A DNA stretch of 32,723 bases from an uncultured Opitutia bacterium (GTDB lineage Bacteria; Verrucomicrobiota; Verrucomicrobiia; Opitutales; Opitutaceae), in the NCBI GenBank assembly GCA_903839035.1, contig CAIMAQ010000092.1, forward strand, positions 1 through 32,723. The letters are read 5' to 3'. The notes under the pieces were generated by a model. It saw only the letters and a list, made by a program, of their open reading frames with translations. It did no database searches and was not told where the DNA came from. Positions 16,577 to 24,153 of the stretch are shown here, piece by piece (within the stretch, counting starts at the first letter, position 1; the number at the start of each line of letters is the position of its first letter). The position numbers and the translations under genes are program-made.

Positions 16577-17464
16577 ATGAAAATCCTGAAAATATTCGGC
16601 ATCGTGGTCGGCATCCACGTGTTTGCGCTGATCCTGATTTTTGCGAACCCCGGCTGCAGCGCGATGACCAAGACCTCCCCCGCGCCGGCCGACACGGTCG
16701 TCAAGAACGACGCCCCTTCGCCCACCATCACGGTGCCGACGGTCGCGTCCGGTGACACGGCCACGGGTATTGACCCGAACTCGCCCGCCATCTCCGTCTC
16801 CACCGCCATCCGCTACAGCCCGACGCGGCCCAACACCCCGGCCGCCGGGGCGCTCGAGGCCGAGCCGGTCGCCGATGTGACGCCCGCCACCACCTACACC
16901 GTGGGCAAGGGCGACAGCCTCTGGTCCATCGCCCACAAGAACCACCTGACGAAGGCCGAGCTGGCTGCCGCCAACAACCTCCGGCCCGAGTCCACGCTCC
17001 GCCAGGGCCAGAAGCTCATCATCCCCGGCAAGGCCCCGGCCACGACGGCCGCCAAGTCCGCCGCCGCGGCGCCCACCAAGGGGACGATGGCGGAGTCCGC
17101 TCCGGCCGCGAAGGGCCCGGCTGATTCCGTGAAGCACACCGTCAAGCCCGGTGAGACCCTCGGCGCCATTGCGCGCAAGTACCAGGTGAAGGTCGGCGAG
17201 ATCGCCACGGCCAACAACATTTCCGACCCGGCGAAGATCCACCCGGGCATGGAGCTCATCATCCCCGGCTGGCAGACGCCCACGGGGAAAGCCGCCGGCA
17301 AGTCCGGCGCGAAGGGCACGGCCAAAGCCGCCGCCGAGCCTGCCAAGCCCGTGAGCATCCCGACGATCTCGGTCGGAGATGACGCGCCGGCTCCCGCGAA
17401 GGCGGCCTCCGACGCGCCGCCCACCATTACCGTCGAGGACGCCCCGACGCCGAAAAAACCCTGA
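16577..17464 (+). CDS. Membrane-anchored protein with two LysM domains, inside the dcw cluster
   Basis: A 295-residue envelope protein. An N-terminal hydrophobic helix (about 6-24) ends in FANPGCSAM. Cys27 could be a lipidated cysteine, although the preceding residues are a poor lipobox, so a signal anchor is equally possible. Two LysM peptidoglycan-binding domains follow at about 107-151 (YTVGKGDSLWSIA to QKLIIPG) and 187-231 (HTVKPGETLGAIA to MELIIPG). They are joined by Ala/Lys/Pro/Thr-rich linkers, with a similar acidic-ended tail. No catalytic domain is present, so it probably binds glycan strands and recruits or activates other proteins rather than cutting wall. It lies between murD and ftsW, where a division role similar to FtsN or EnvC-type activators is plausible but unproven. 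Confidence 0.85.
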   Translation: MKILKIFGIVVGIHVFALILIFANPGCSAMTKTSPAPADTVVKNDAPSPTITVPTVASGDTATGIDPNSPAISVSTAIRYSPTRPNTPAAGALEAEPVADVTPATTYTVGKGDSLWSIAHKNHLTKAELAAANNLRPESTLRQGQKLIIPGKAPATTAAKSAAAAPTKGTMAESAPAAKGPADSVKHTVKPGETLGAIARKYQVKVGEIATANNISDPAKIHPGMELIIPGWQTPTGKAAGKSGAKGTAKAAAEPAKPVSIPTISVGDDAPAPAKAASDAPPTITVEDAPTPKKP

Positions 17465-17474
17465 TCTTACCGCG

Positions 17475-18638
17475 ATGTCCCGTGACTTGTCCGCCGAGGC
17501 CCCCCGCGCGCGGTTCGTCGTCAACCCCGCGGCCATCATTGTCGTCTGCGCCATCGGCCTCACGATTCTCGGGCTGACCATCCTGTTCAGCGCCAGCGCC
17601 TCGTTCAAGCAGGGGCCGTATTACTATCTCAACAAGCAGCTCTTCGGCGTAGTGCTCGCCGCGGTGGTCTGCTTCGTGACGAGCCGGCTGAACCTCGACT
17701 ACCTCCGCAAGTACGCCTGGTGGATCGCCGGGGGCTTTGCCGTGATGCTGGTGCTGGTGCTGGTCCCGGGCATCGGCGTCTGGCGCACCGGCGCGCGGCG
17801 CTGGCTCGGCTACGGGCCGGTCCTCCTGCAGGTCTCGGAATTTGCGAAACTCGGCCTCGTCTTCTGCCTCGCGCATTATCTCGCGCTGAACCAGTCGCGC
17901 CTCGGTGAGTTCAAGCGCGGTTATGTCTACCCGCTCGGCATCATCGGCGTGTTTGCGCTGCTCGTGCAGCGCGAGCCGGACTTCGGCACCGCGGCGTTGA
18001 TGGTGGCCGTCGGCCTTGTGCTGCTCTTTCTGTCGGGAGCCAAGTGGCGCTACATCGTCCCGACCGTGGCGATGGTGGTCGGACTGTTCGCCGTCGCCGT
18101 GGCGCTCAATCCCAACCGGCTCCGCCGTTTCCTCGCGTTTCTCGATGTCGAGGGCAACAAGCAGGGCGGGACGTACCAACTTTACCAGTCGCTCGCGGCG
18201 TTTGCGTCCGGCGGCGTGGACGGGGTCGGGCTGGGTCAGGGCCGCCAGCAGCTGAATTTCCTGCCCGAGGCGCACACCGACATGATCTTCGCCGTGGTCG
18301 GCGAGGAAATGGGCCTGTGGTTCACCCTGGGAGTGGTCGTGGTCTTCACGGTCATGTTCATCGCCGGCCTGATCCACCTCCGCCGCGCGCCCAACCTGTT
18401 CCAGTTTCTCCTCGTCACCGGCTGCCTGCTGCTGATCTGCCTCCAGGCGATCATCAACCTCGGAGTTGTGACGGGCGTGTTTCCGACGAAGGGCATGTCG
18501 CTGCCGTTCATCAGCGCGGGGCTGTCGAACCTCCTGCTGATGGGCCTGCTACTCGGCGTCATCCTCAACACCCAGCGCACTTGGGGCCGCGTCGCGCTCG
18601 GCGGCCGGCTGCGCACCATGCAGGAGGTGCTCGCGTGA
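17475..18638 (+). CDS. ftsW: Septal peptidoglycan glycosyltransferase FtsW (SEDS family)
   Basis: A 387-residue polytopic SEDS protein that polymerises lipid II at the septum with FtsI. Around ten hydrophobic helices are visible, with FSASASF in the first loop and TGARRWLGYGPVLLQVSEFAKL in the middle. The catalytic-region loop GVGLGQGRQQLNFLPEAHTD keeps the conserved Asp (residue 269), followed by FAVVGEEMG. The late motif reads PTKGMSLPFISAGLSNL; typical members have ISYGGSS here, so this segment deviates. I chose the ATG at 17475 because the longer open frame to 17379 is an Arg/Pro-rich shadow of the LysM gene. The start is 10 bases after the LysM gene stop. Confidence 0.93.
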   Translation: MSRDLSAEAPRARFVVNPAAIIVVCAIGLTILGLTILFSASASFKQGPYYYLNKQLFGVVLAAVVCFVTSRLNLDYLRKYAWWIAGGFAVMLVLVLVPGIGVWRTGARRWLGYGPVLLQVSEFAKLGLVFCLAHYLALNQSRLGEFKRGYVYPLGIIGVFALLVQREPDFGTAALMVAVGLVLLFLSGAKWRYIVPTVAMVVGLFAVAVALNPNRLRRFLAFLDVEGNKQGGTYQLYQSLAAFASGGVDGVGLGQGRQQLNFLPEAHTDMIFAVVGEEMGLWFTLGVVVVFTVMFIAGLIHLRRAPNLFQFLLVTGCLLLICLQAIINLGVVTGVFPTKGMSLPFISAGLSNLLLMGLLLGVILNTQRTWGRVALGGRLRTMQEVLA

Positions 18639-18762
18639 AGCGCGAAGTACCAGCATCCAAGGGTTCAAGTGGCAGGAACGTGCAGCCTCTAGCCGCGGCT
18701 GGCTGGGTCTTGTCGCCGGGTCTTTTGTTACGTGGCAATTTGTTGCTTGGTCCTTTCAGCCC

Positions 18763-19893
18763 ATGAGCCGGTACATCATTTCCTGCGGCGGCACGGGTGG
18801 TCATCTTTCGCCGGGCATCTCCCTCGCCGAGGGCCTCATGGCCCGCGGGCACACGGTCACGCTGCTGATCAGCCAGAAGAAGGTGGATGCGCGGCTGATC
18901 GAGAAATACCCGCAGTTTGAATTCCTTCGTGTGCCCGGCACCGGCTTCTCCTGGTCGCCGATCAAGCTGATGCGCTGCGTGGTGACGCAGACGCGCGGGT
19001 TCTTTTTCTGCCTGAAGCTGGTGCGGGAGACAAAACCCGACGGCATCGTGGGCTTCGGCGGCTTCACCTCGGCCGGCATTGCCGTCTCCGGCTGGCTGCG
19101 GCACGTGCCGGTTGCGCTGCATGAGTCGAACCGTGTCCCCGGCCTCGCCATCCGCGTCCTCGGCCGGCTGGCCACGCGCGTTTATCTGCCGACGGGCATC
19201 AAGCTGCCCGGCGTCCACGCCGCGGCCACGCGGCACGGGGGCATGCCGGTGCGCTCGGAAATCCAGCGCCTGCCTACCGCCGCCGCCCGGGCCGCGCTCG
19301 GGCTCGACTCCAACCAGAAGGTGCTCGTCGTGTTCGGCGGCAGCCAGGGCGCCGGCCCGCTCAACGACTGGGTGCGCCAGAAGCTCCCGCTCTTCGCCGC
19401 CGAGGGCGTGCAGGTTTATTGCGTGACCGGACTCGACAAGGGCGGGGCGAACGACTCGCGCGAGCTGCGGACGAAGACCGGCGCGCCGATCCGCGCGGTG
19501 TTCAGTCCGTTCTGCGACCAGGTGGCCGAGTTGCTCTCCGCCGCCGACCTCGTCGTCTCGCGCGCGGGCGCGGGGACGATTGCCGAGCTGATCCGCTGCG
19601 AGACACCCGCCATCCTCGTGCCGTACCCGTACGCCGCCGACGACCACCAGCGTGCCAACGCCGCGTTCTTCGAGCGGCAGGGCGGTGGGCTGGTCGTGGA
19701 GCAGGCGTTTATCGCCGCGCTGCATGCCGAGGTCCTCGACACGATTTTCAACGACTGGCTGCTCCGCAAGTTCCGGGGCAACCTCCAGCGCATGGACCGG
19801 GCGAATTCGCTGGAGCTGATCCTCGATGACCTGGATGAAATCGTGACGCCGCCGCCGGTGGCCCCCGCGGCGCCGCTGCCTTCCGCCGCATGA
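18763..19893 (+). CDS. murG: UDP-GlcNAc:undecaprenyl-PP-MurNAc-pentapeptide transferase MurG
   Basis: A 376-residue GT28-family enzyme on the inner face of the membrane that converts lipid I to lipid II. The N-terminal loop CGGTGGHLSPGISLAEGL matches the GGTGGH motif for the acceptor. VGFGGFTSAGIAV, HESNRVPGLA, VVFGGSQGAGPLND and the donor-site segment PYPYAADDHQRANAAFFE are conserved. The ATG at 18763 begins MSRYIISCGG, as expected. A 124-base gap without a gene separates it from ftsW, unusually long for this cluster. The stop overlaps the murC start by four bases (ATGA). Confidence 0.95.
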   Translation: MSRYIISCGGTGGHLSPGISLAEGLMARGHTVTLLISQKKVDARLIEKYPQFEFLRVPGTGFSWSPIKLMRCVVTQTRGFFFCLKLVRETKPDGIVGFGGFTSAGIAVSGWLRHVPVALHESNRVPGLAIRVLGRLATRVYLPTGIKLPGVHAAATRHGGMPVRSEIQRLPTAAARAALGLDSNQKVLVVFGGSQGAGPLNDWVRQKLPLFAAEGVQVYCVTGLDKGGANDSRELRTKTGAPIRAVFSPFCDQVAELLSAADLVVSRAGAGTIAELIRCETPAILVPYPYAADDHQRANAAFFERQGGGLVVEQAFIAALHAEVLDTIFNDWLLRKFRGNLQRMDRANSLELILDDLDEIVTPPPVAPAAPLPSAA

Positions 19894-22202
19894 GACCCGC
19901 GGCGCGGCCCAGGCTGTTCGGGCGCGAGGTGCGCCACCTTCATTGCGTCGGCGTCGGCGGCATGGGTGTCGCCCCCCTGGCCATCTATCTCGCCCAGACC
20001 GGCTTCTCCGTGACCGGGGAGGACGATGCGCTCACCGACGACGTGCGGACCCTGCTCGCGCGCGAGTCGGTGGTCATCGGGCCGCTGCCCGCGGACTGCG
20101 AGCTGGTGGTTTACTCGTCGGCCATCGCCAAAACACATCCGGCCTACGTGACGGCACTGGCCCGTAAAATCCCGTTGGTGCGCCGCGGCGAATTGCTGGC
20201 GGAGGTGCTGCGGGAAAAAAAACTCGTCGCCGTCTGCGGCTCGCACGGCAAGACGACCACCACGGCCATGCTGATCACGGCGCTGCGGGCCGCGGGGTTT
20301 CCCGCCGGCTGGGTGCTGGGCGGGCTGTTCGCCGACGACACCCCGCCAGCGCGGACCGGTTCCAGCGACTGGGTGGTGGCGGAGATCGACGAGAGCGACG
20401 GGACGATCGAGGCGTTTGCCCCCGAGGTGACGGTCGCCGTGAACCTCGACTGGGATCATCCCGACTTTTACCGCCGCGAGGCCGACCTCGAGGCGACGTT
20501 CGCTGCGCTGTTCAAACGCACGCGCGGACCGGTTTTGGTGAGCGATGCGTGTGCGGCGAGCGCCCGGGTGGCCCCGACGGCGAAAACCTTCGGTCGGACC
20601 GGTAATTTCCGGGGCACAATCTCGGGTGAAGCCGCGGGCCGCATGACGCTCCGGCTCGGGGGCGAGTTCACCCGCACCGAGGCGGGCGTGAAGGCGCAGG
20701 GCGATTTCAACGCCGCCAATGCCACTGCGGCGCTGGCCGCGGCGCAGCTCCTGGGTGCGACCCTGACCCCGACGCTGCTCGCGGACTATCCGGGCGTGCG
20801 CCGCCGGCAGACCACGCTGCACGCGGCGGATGGGCTGACCGTCATCGAGGATTACGCGCACCACCCGGCGGAAATCCGCGCGCTGCTGACGAGTCTGCGG
20901 CGGCGCATGGGCGAGGCCGGCCGGCTCGTCGTGGTGTTTCAACCGCACCGCTTCAGCCGTACGGCCCAATTCAAGGCCGAGTTTGCGGCGGCGCTGGCCG
21001 TGGCGGACAGCGTGCACCTGCTGGACGTCTACGCCGCGGGCGAGGCGCCGACTGCGGGAGGCACCACTGCTGATATTTATGCCGAGCTGAAGCGGATCGC
21101 GGCGGCGTTGCCCGTGAGCTACCTGCCGGGTGGAGGCGCCGCGTTTTTCGGGGCGCTGTCACGGGATGTGCGGCGGGGTGACCTGGTCGCGTTTGTTGGC
21201 GCGGGGGACATTGACCGCCTGGCGCGCAGCTGGCTCGAAATTTTGCGGGAGGACACCATGAAAGCACAACGCTGGGATGAATTGTTCGCGGCCCTCAAGC
21301 CGCTGCTGGCCAAGGAAACCAAGTTCAAGCGCGAGGAACCGCTGGCGGCCAAGACCACCATGCGCGTCGGCGGCGCGGCGCGGCTTTACGCCGAGCCCGC
21401 GTCCGTGGCGGACCTGCAGACGCTGCTGCGCGAGGCCGCGGCGCGCGGGATTGGGGTGTTTGTCCTTGGGCGCGGCTCCAATCTCATCGTGCCCGACGAG
21501 GGTGTGGACGGGCTGGTGCTCTCGTTGCTGCACGAGGCCTGGGCGGGCTTCGAGGCCCGCAGCGACGGCCGCGTGTGGGCGGGCGCCGGACTGCGGTTGA
21601 AGAATTTGTGCGGGAAGGCGGTGACCGCCGGGCTGACGGGCTTTGAATTTCTCGAGGGCATTCCCGGCAGTGTCGGCGGCGCGCTGCGCATGAATGCTGG
21701 CGCCATGGGCGGCTGGATGTTCGACGTGGTGGACGAAGTGCAGCTCATCACGCTGGTCGGCGAAGTCCGGACGCTGGCGAAGGCCGCGATGCACGTGGAT
21801 TACCGGCACTGCGCTGAGCTGCATGATGCGATTGCCCTCGGGGCGCTGCTGCGTCCGGCGGCAAAGTCGGACGCGGAGGCGGTCGCGCGGCAGATCGACG
21901 TCTACAAGCGGAAGCGCCAGGAGTCGCAGCCCCGCGAGCCGAGTGCTGGCTGCATTTTCAAGAATCCGCCGGGCGATTCCGCCGGCCGGCTGATTGATGA
22001 AAGCGGACTCAAGGGCGAGCGGGTGGGCGACGCGGAAGTCTCAACCGTGCATGCCAATTTCATCGTGAACCGCGGTGCCGCGACCGGCGCGGATATCCTC
22101 GAGCTTGTTCGTCGCGTGCGGGCCCGCGTGCGGCAGGTCAAGGGCGTCGATCTGGAACCCGAGGTGCTGCTCTACGGCAAAAACTGGAAGGACGTTCTAT
22201 GA
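19890..22202 (+). CDS. murC-murB: Fused MurC-MurB: UDP-MurNAc:L-alanine ligase / UDP-MurNAc dehydrogenase
   Basis: A 770-residue fusion of two enzymes acting in sequence. Residues 1 to about 452 are MurC, which adds L-Ala to UDP-MurNAc: N-terminal GVGGMGVAPLA (21-31), P-loop CGSHGKTTTTAM (116-127), NLDWDHPDFY, EDYAHHPAEI and the terminal VGAGDIDRLARSWLEIL. From residue 457 (MKAQRWDEL) begins MurB, an FAD enzyme that makes UDP-MurNAc: KTTMRVGGAARLY, LGRGSNLIVPDEG, GIPGSVGGALRMNAG and SAGCIFKNPPG. There is no linker; the MurB ATG at 21258 is in frame and has GGGAGG five bases upstream, so free MurB (314 residues) may also be made. Cys688 stands where MurB usually has the proton-donating Ser. 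Overlaps of four bases join it to murG and ddl. Confidence 0.92.
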   Translation: MRPAARPRLFGREVRHLHCVGVGGMGVAPLAIYLAQTGFSVTGEDDALTDDVRTLLARESVVIGPLPADCELVVYSSAIAKTHPAYVTALARKIPLVRRGELLAEVLREKKLVAVCGSHGKTTTTAMLITALRAAGFPAGWVLGGLFADDTPPARTGSSDWVVAEIDESDGTIEAFAPEVTVAVNLDWDHPDFYRREADLEATFAALFKRTRGPVLVSDACAASARVAPTAKTFGRTGNFRGTISGEAAGRMTLRLGGEFTRTEAGVKAQGDFNAANATAALAAAQLLGATLTPTLLADYPGVRRRQTTLHAADGLTVIEDYAHHPAEIRALLTSLRRRMGEAGRLVVVFQPHRFSRTAQFKAEFAAALAVADSVHLLDVYAAGEAPTAGGTTADIYAELKRIAAALPVSYLPGGGAAFFGALSRDVRRGDLVAFVGAGDIDRLARSWLEILREDTMKAQRWDELFAALKPLLAKETKFKREEPLAAKTTMRVGGAARLYAEPASVADLQTLLREAAARGIGVFVLGRGSNLIVPDEGVDGLVLSLLHEAWAGFEARSDGRVWAGAGLRLKNLCGKAVTAGLTGFEFLEGIPGSVGGALRMNAGAMGGWMFDVVDEVQLITLVGEVRTLAKAAMHVDYRHCAELHDAIALGALLRPAAKSDAEAVARQIDVYKRKRQESQPREPSAGCIFKNPPGDSAGRLIDESGLKGERVGDAEVSTVHANFIVNRGAATGADILELVRRVRARVRQVKGVDLEPEVLLYGKNWKDVL
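21247..21252 (+). promoter_or_regulatory. Internal Shine-Dalgarno before the MurB part of the fusion
   Basis: GGGAGG lies five bases before the in-frame ATG at 21258, at the exact MurC/MurB domain boundary. It is a better ribosome binding site than that of murC itself, which has none visible. It may be the relic of a once separate murB gene or may still yield a separate MurB. Confidence 0.5.
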
Positions 22203-23134
22203 AGGATCCGATCATCGCGGTGTTCGCCGGCGGCACGTCCGCCGAGCGGGAGGTGTCACTCGGCTCCGGCCTGGCCTGCGCCGTTGCCCTGAGCCGGTCG
22301 TACCCGACCCGGCTGTTCGACATCACGGCCGACGCGCTCCCGGCTGGGCTCGACGCGGGCACCCACGTGGTTTTTTCCACCCTGCACGGCACGTTTGGCG
22401 AGGACGGCGGGATGCAGCGACTGCTCGACGCGGCGCACGTGCAGTATGCGGGCTGCGATGCGGCCAGCAGCGCGCTCACGATGGACAAGACCAAGACGAA
22501 GGAGACGGTCGCTGGCCGCGGTGTACGCGTGCCGAAGGCCATCCTGTTTGCCGGCAGTGTCAGGCCCTCGGTTGAAACGGTCGTCGGCCAGCTGGGCGAG
22601 AATCTCATCATCAAACCCAATGCCGAGGGCAGCAGCGTTGGCCTCAGTGTCGTGGGCAACCGCCAGGAACTGGCCACCGCCCTCTCGAAGATTTCCACCG
22701 GCTCCTGGCTGGCGGAACAACGCATCTTTGGGCGCGAACTCTCGGTTGGGGTGCTCGATGGCAAGGCCGCGGGGGTCGTGGAGATCAAGCCGAAGTCCGG
22801 CGTCTACGACTACACCAGCAAGTACACGAAAGGTGCCTCCGAATATTTTGCACCGGCTCCGCTCGATGGCGGGATCACGGCCGCGGCGGTCCGGGACGCC
22901 GAGACGGCCTACGAGGCGTGCGGGTGCCGGGACTACGCCCGGGTGGACTTCATGCTGTCCGCGCAAAACGAGCTTTATTTGCTGGAAATCAACACTCTAC
23001 CCGGCATGAAAGAGACGAGTTTGCTGCCGATGAGTGCTCGCTGCGTGGGGTTGGATTTCACGGCTCTGGTCAGGGAAATGGTGACACCCGCGCTGCGTCG
23101 TTTTCGCGCGGCCAACGCGTCTTCCGAACCATGA
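22199..23134 (+). CDS. ddl: D-alanine:D-alanine ligase Ddl
   Basis: A 311-residue ATP-grasp enzyme that makes the D-Ala-D-Ala used by MurF. Conserved features are GGTSAEREVSLGSG at the N-terminus, LHGTFGEDG, IKPNAEGSSVGLS, the YDYTSKYTKG segment with the Tyr associated with dipeptide (not D-Ala-D-lactate) synthesis, and the metal-binding end EINTLPGMKETSLLPMSA. AAGGA lies seven bases before the ATG, which overlaps the murB stop. Length is typical (300-320). The 3' end overlaps the ftsQ start by four bases (ATGA). Confidence 0.95.
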   Translation: MKDPIIAVFAGGTSAEREVSLGSGLACAVALSRSYPTRLFDITADALPAGLDAGTHVVFSTLHGTFGEDGGMQRLLDAAHVQYAGCDAASSALTMDKTKTKETVAGRGVRVPKAILFAGSVRPSVETVVGQLGENLIIKPNAEGSSVGLSVVGNRQELATALSKISTGSWLAEQRIFGRELSVGVLDGKAAGVVEIKPKSGVYDYTSKYTKGASEYFAPAPLDGGITAAAVRDAETAYEACGCRDYARVDFMLSAQNELYLLEINTLPGMKETSLLPMSARCVGLDFTALVREMVTPALRRFRAANASSEP

Positions 23135-24135
23135 CACCCCGCAACACCACGGCCCCGGCCCGCAACTGGAGGGATATTCCCCAACAGATGCACCCGCGCG
23201 CCATGTCCACCGAGGGCCGCCGGCGCGTGACCTACAGTGTGTTGAAGACCATCGGCTTCGTGGTCGTGCTCGCGGGCCTGGCTTGGGGCGGCTTCGAGGT
23301 GGCCGGGACTTTCCGGGAGACGCCGACGAAGGGCTCCGAGGCGATGCAGGCGTCGCCGGTGAAGGATCTCGTGCTCGTGACGGACGGCGTGCTCGACCAA
23401 GCGTGGATGAACCACGCGCTGGCGCTCCCGAAGAACACCTCGCTGATGGCCCTCGATCTTTACCAGTTGCGCGCGCGCCTGCTGGCTTCCGGGCAGGTGC
23501 GCACGGCGACGCTCACCCGTAGCTTTCCCTCCACGCTGGCGGTCAGCATCTCGGAGCGCGCGCCGGTCGCGCGGCTTTCGGCGCAGGACAAGGACGACCT
23601 GCCGCGCACGCTCCTGATCGCGCGTGATGGCGTCGTTTACGAGGGCGTGGGTTACGATGCGGCCATGACCCAGACCCTGCCGTGGCTGGCCGGTGTGAAG
23701 CTCACGCGGGTGGGGGGCGCTTTCCAGCCCATCGCCGGCATGGAGTCGGTGGCGGAATTGCTGGCCAAGGCGAAGCTGGAGGCGGAGCACCTTTACAACA
23801 CCTGGAAGGTGGTGTCGCTCGCCCACCTGGAGTCCGACGGCGAAATCGAGGTGTCCACCAAGGACGCCACGAAGATCACCTTCGGCATCAACGAGGATTT
23901 TTTCCGGCAGCTGGCGAACCTCGACGCGATCCTTGACGCCGCGGCAGCGCACCCCGAGAAAACGCTGCGTGAAATCAATCTCGCGGTGGGCGCGCAGGTC
24001 CCGGTGGCGTTCGCAGATGCGGCGCCCGCCTCCGCCGGGCCTGCGGCGGGCAGGCCCGCCACTCTTGGCACTCCGGGCCGCGCGGCGGTTCCGGCTTCGC
24101 GCCCATTGGTTCTTCCCTCCTTCACCATCCGCTAG
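23131..24135 (+). CDS. ftsQ: Cell division protein FtsQ (DivIB), POTRA-containing
   Basis: A 334-residue bitopic protein. The cytoplasmic N-terminus is about 35 residues, followed by one membrane helix (SVLKTIGFVVVLAGLAWGGF, about 36-55). A POTRA-like region then follows (LVTDGVLDQAWMNHAL, DLYQLRARLLASGQVRTATL, FPSTLAVSISERAPVA), and then the FtsQ beta domain. FtsQ links FtsL/FtsB and FtsWI to the Z-ring. I chose the ATG at 23131 because it overlaps the ddl stop (ATGA) and gives normal topology; the frame is open to 22918 only through ddl. The last 40 or so residues are Ala/Pro/Gly-rich and partly encoded by a GGGCCTGC hairpin. Sequence conservation with model FtsQ is weak, so the call leans on topology, the POTRA-like stretch and position before ftsA. 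Confidence 0.88.
   Translation: MTPRNTTAPARNWRDIPQQMHPRAMSTEGRRRVTYSVLKTIGFVVVLAGLAWGGFEVAGTFRETPTKGSEAMQASPVKDLVLVTDGVLDQAWMNHALALPKNTSLMALDLYQLRARLLASGQVRTATLTRSFPSTLAVSISERAPVARLSAQDKDDLPRTLLIARDGVVYEGVGYDAAMTQTLPWLAGVKLTRVGGAFQPIAGMESVAELLAKAKLEAEHLYNTWKVVSLAHLESDGEIEVSTKDATKITFGINEDFFRQLANLDAILDAAAAHPEKTLREINLAVGAQVPVAFADAAPASAGPAAGRPATLGTPGRAAVPASRPLVLPSFTIR
24036..24058. repeat. Hairpin within the FtsQ C-terminal tail
   Basis: CGGGCCTGC (24036-24044) and GCAGGCCCG (24050-24058) are exact reverse complements around a five-base loop. The palindrome lies in codons for the low-complexity Ala/Gly/Pro tail of FtsQ. It could be a small REP-like element that entered the gene end or a chance product of GC-rich low-complexity coding. 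Confidence 0.5.
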
Positions 24136-24153
24136 CCTTTTGCCCTCCGTCCC

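Noticed and set aside
17379-17474. Upstream extension of FtsW
   Set aside because: It is Arg/Pro-rich sequence overlapping the LysM gene in another frame. The ATG at 17475 gives normal FtsW topology.
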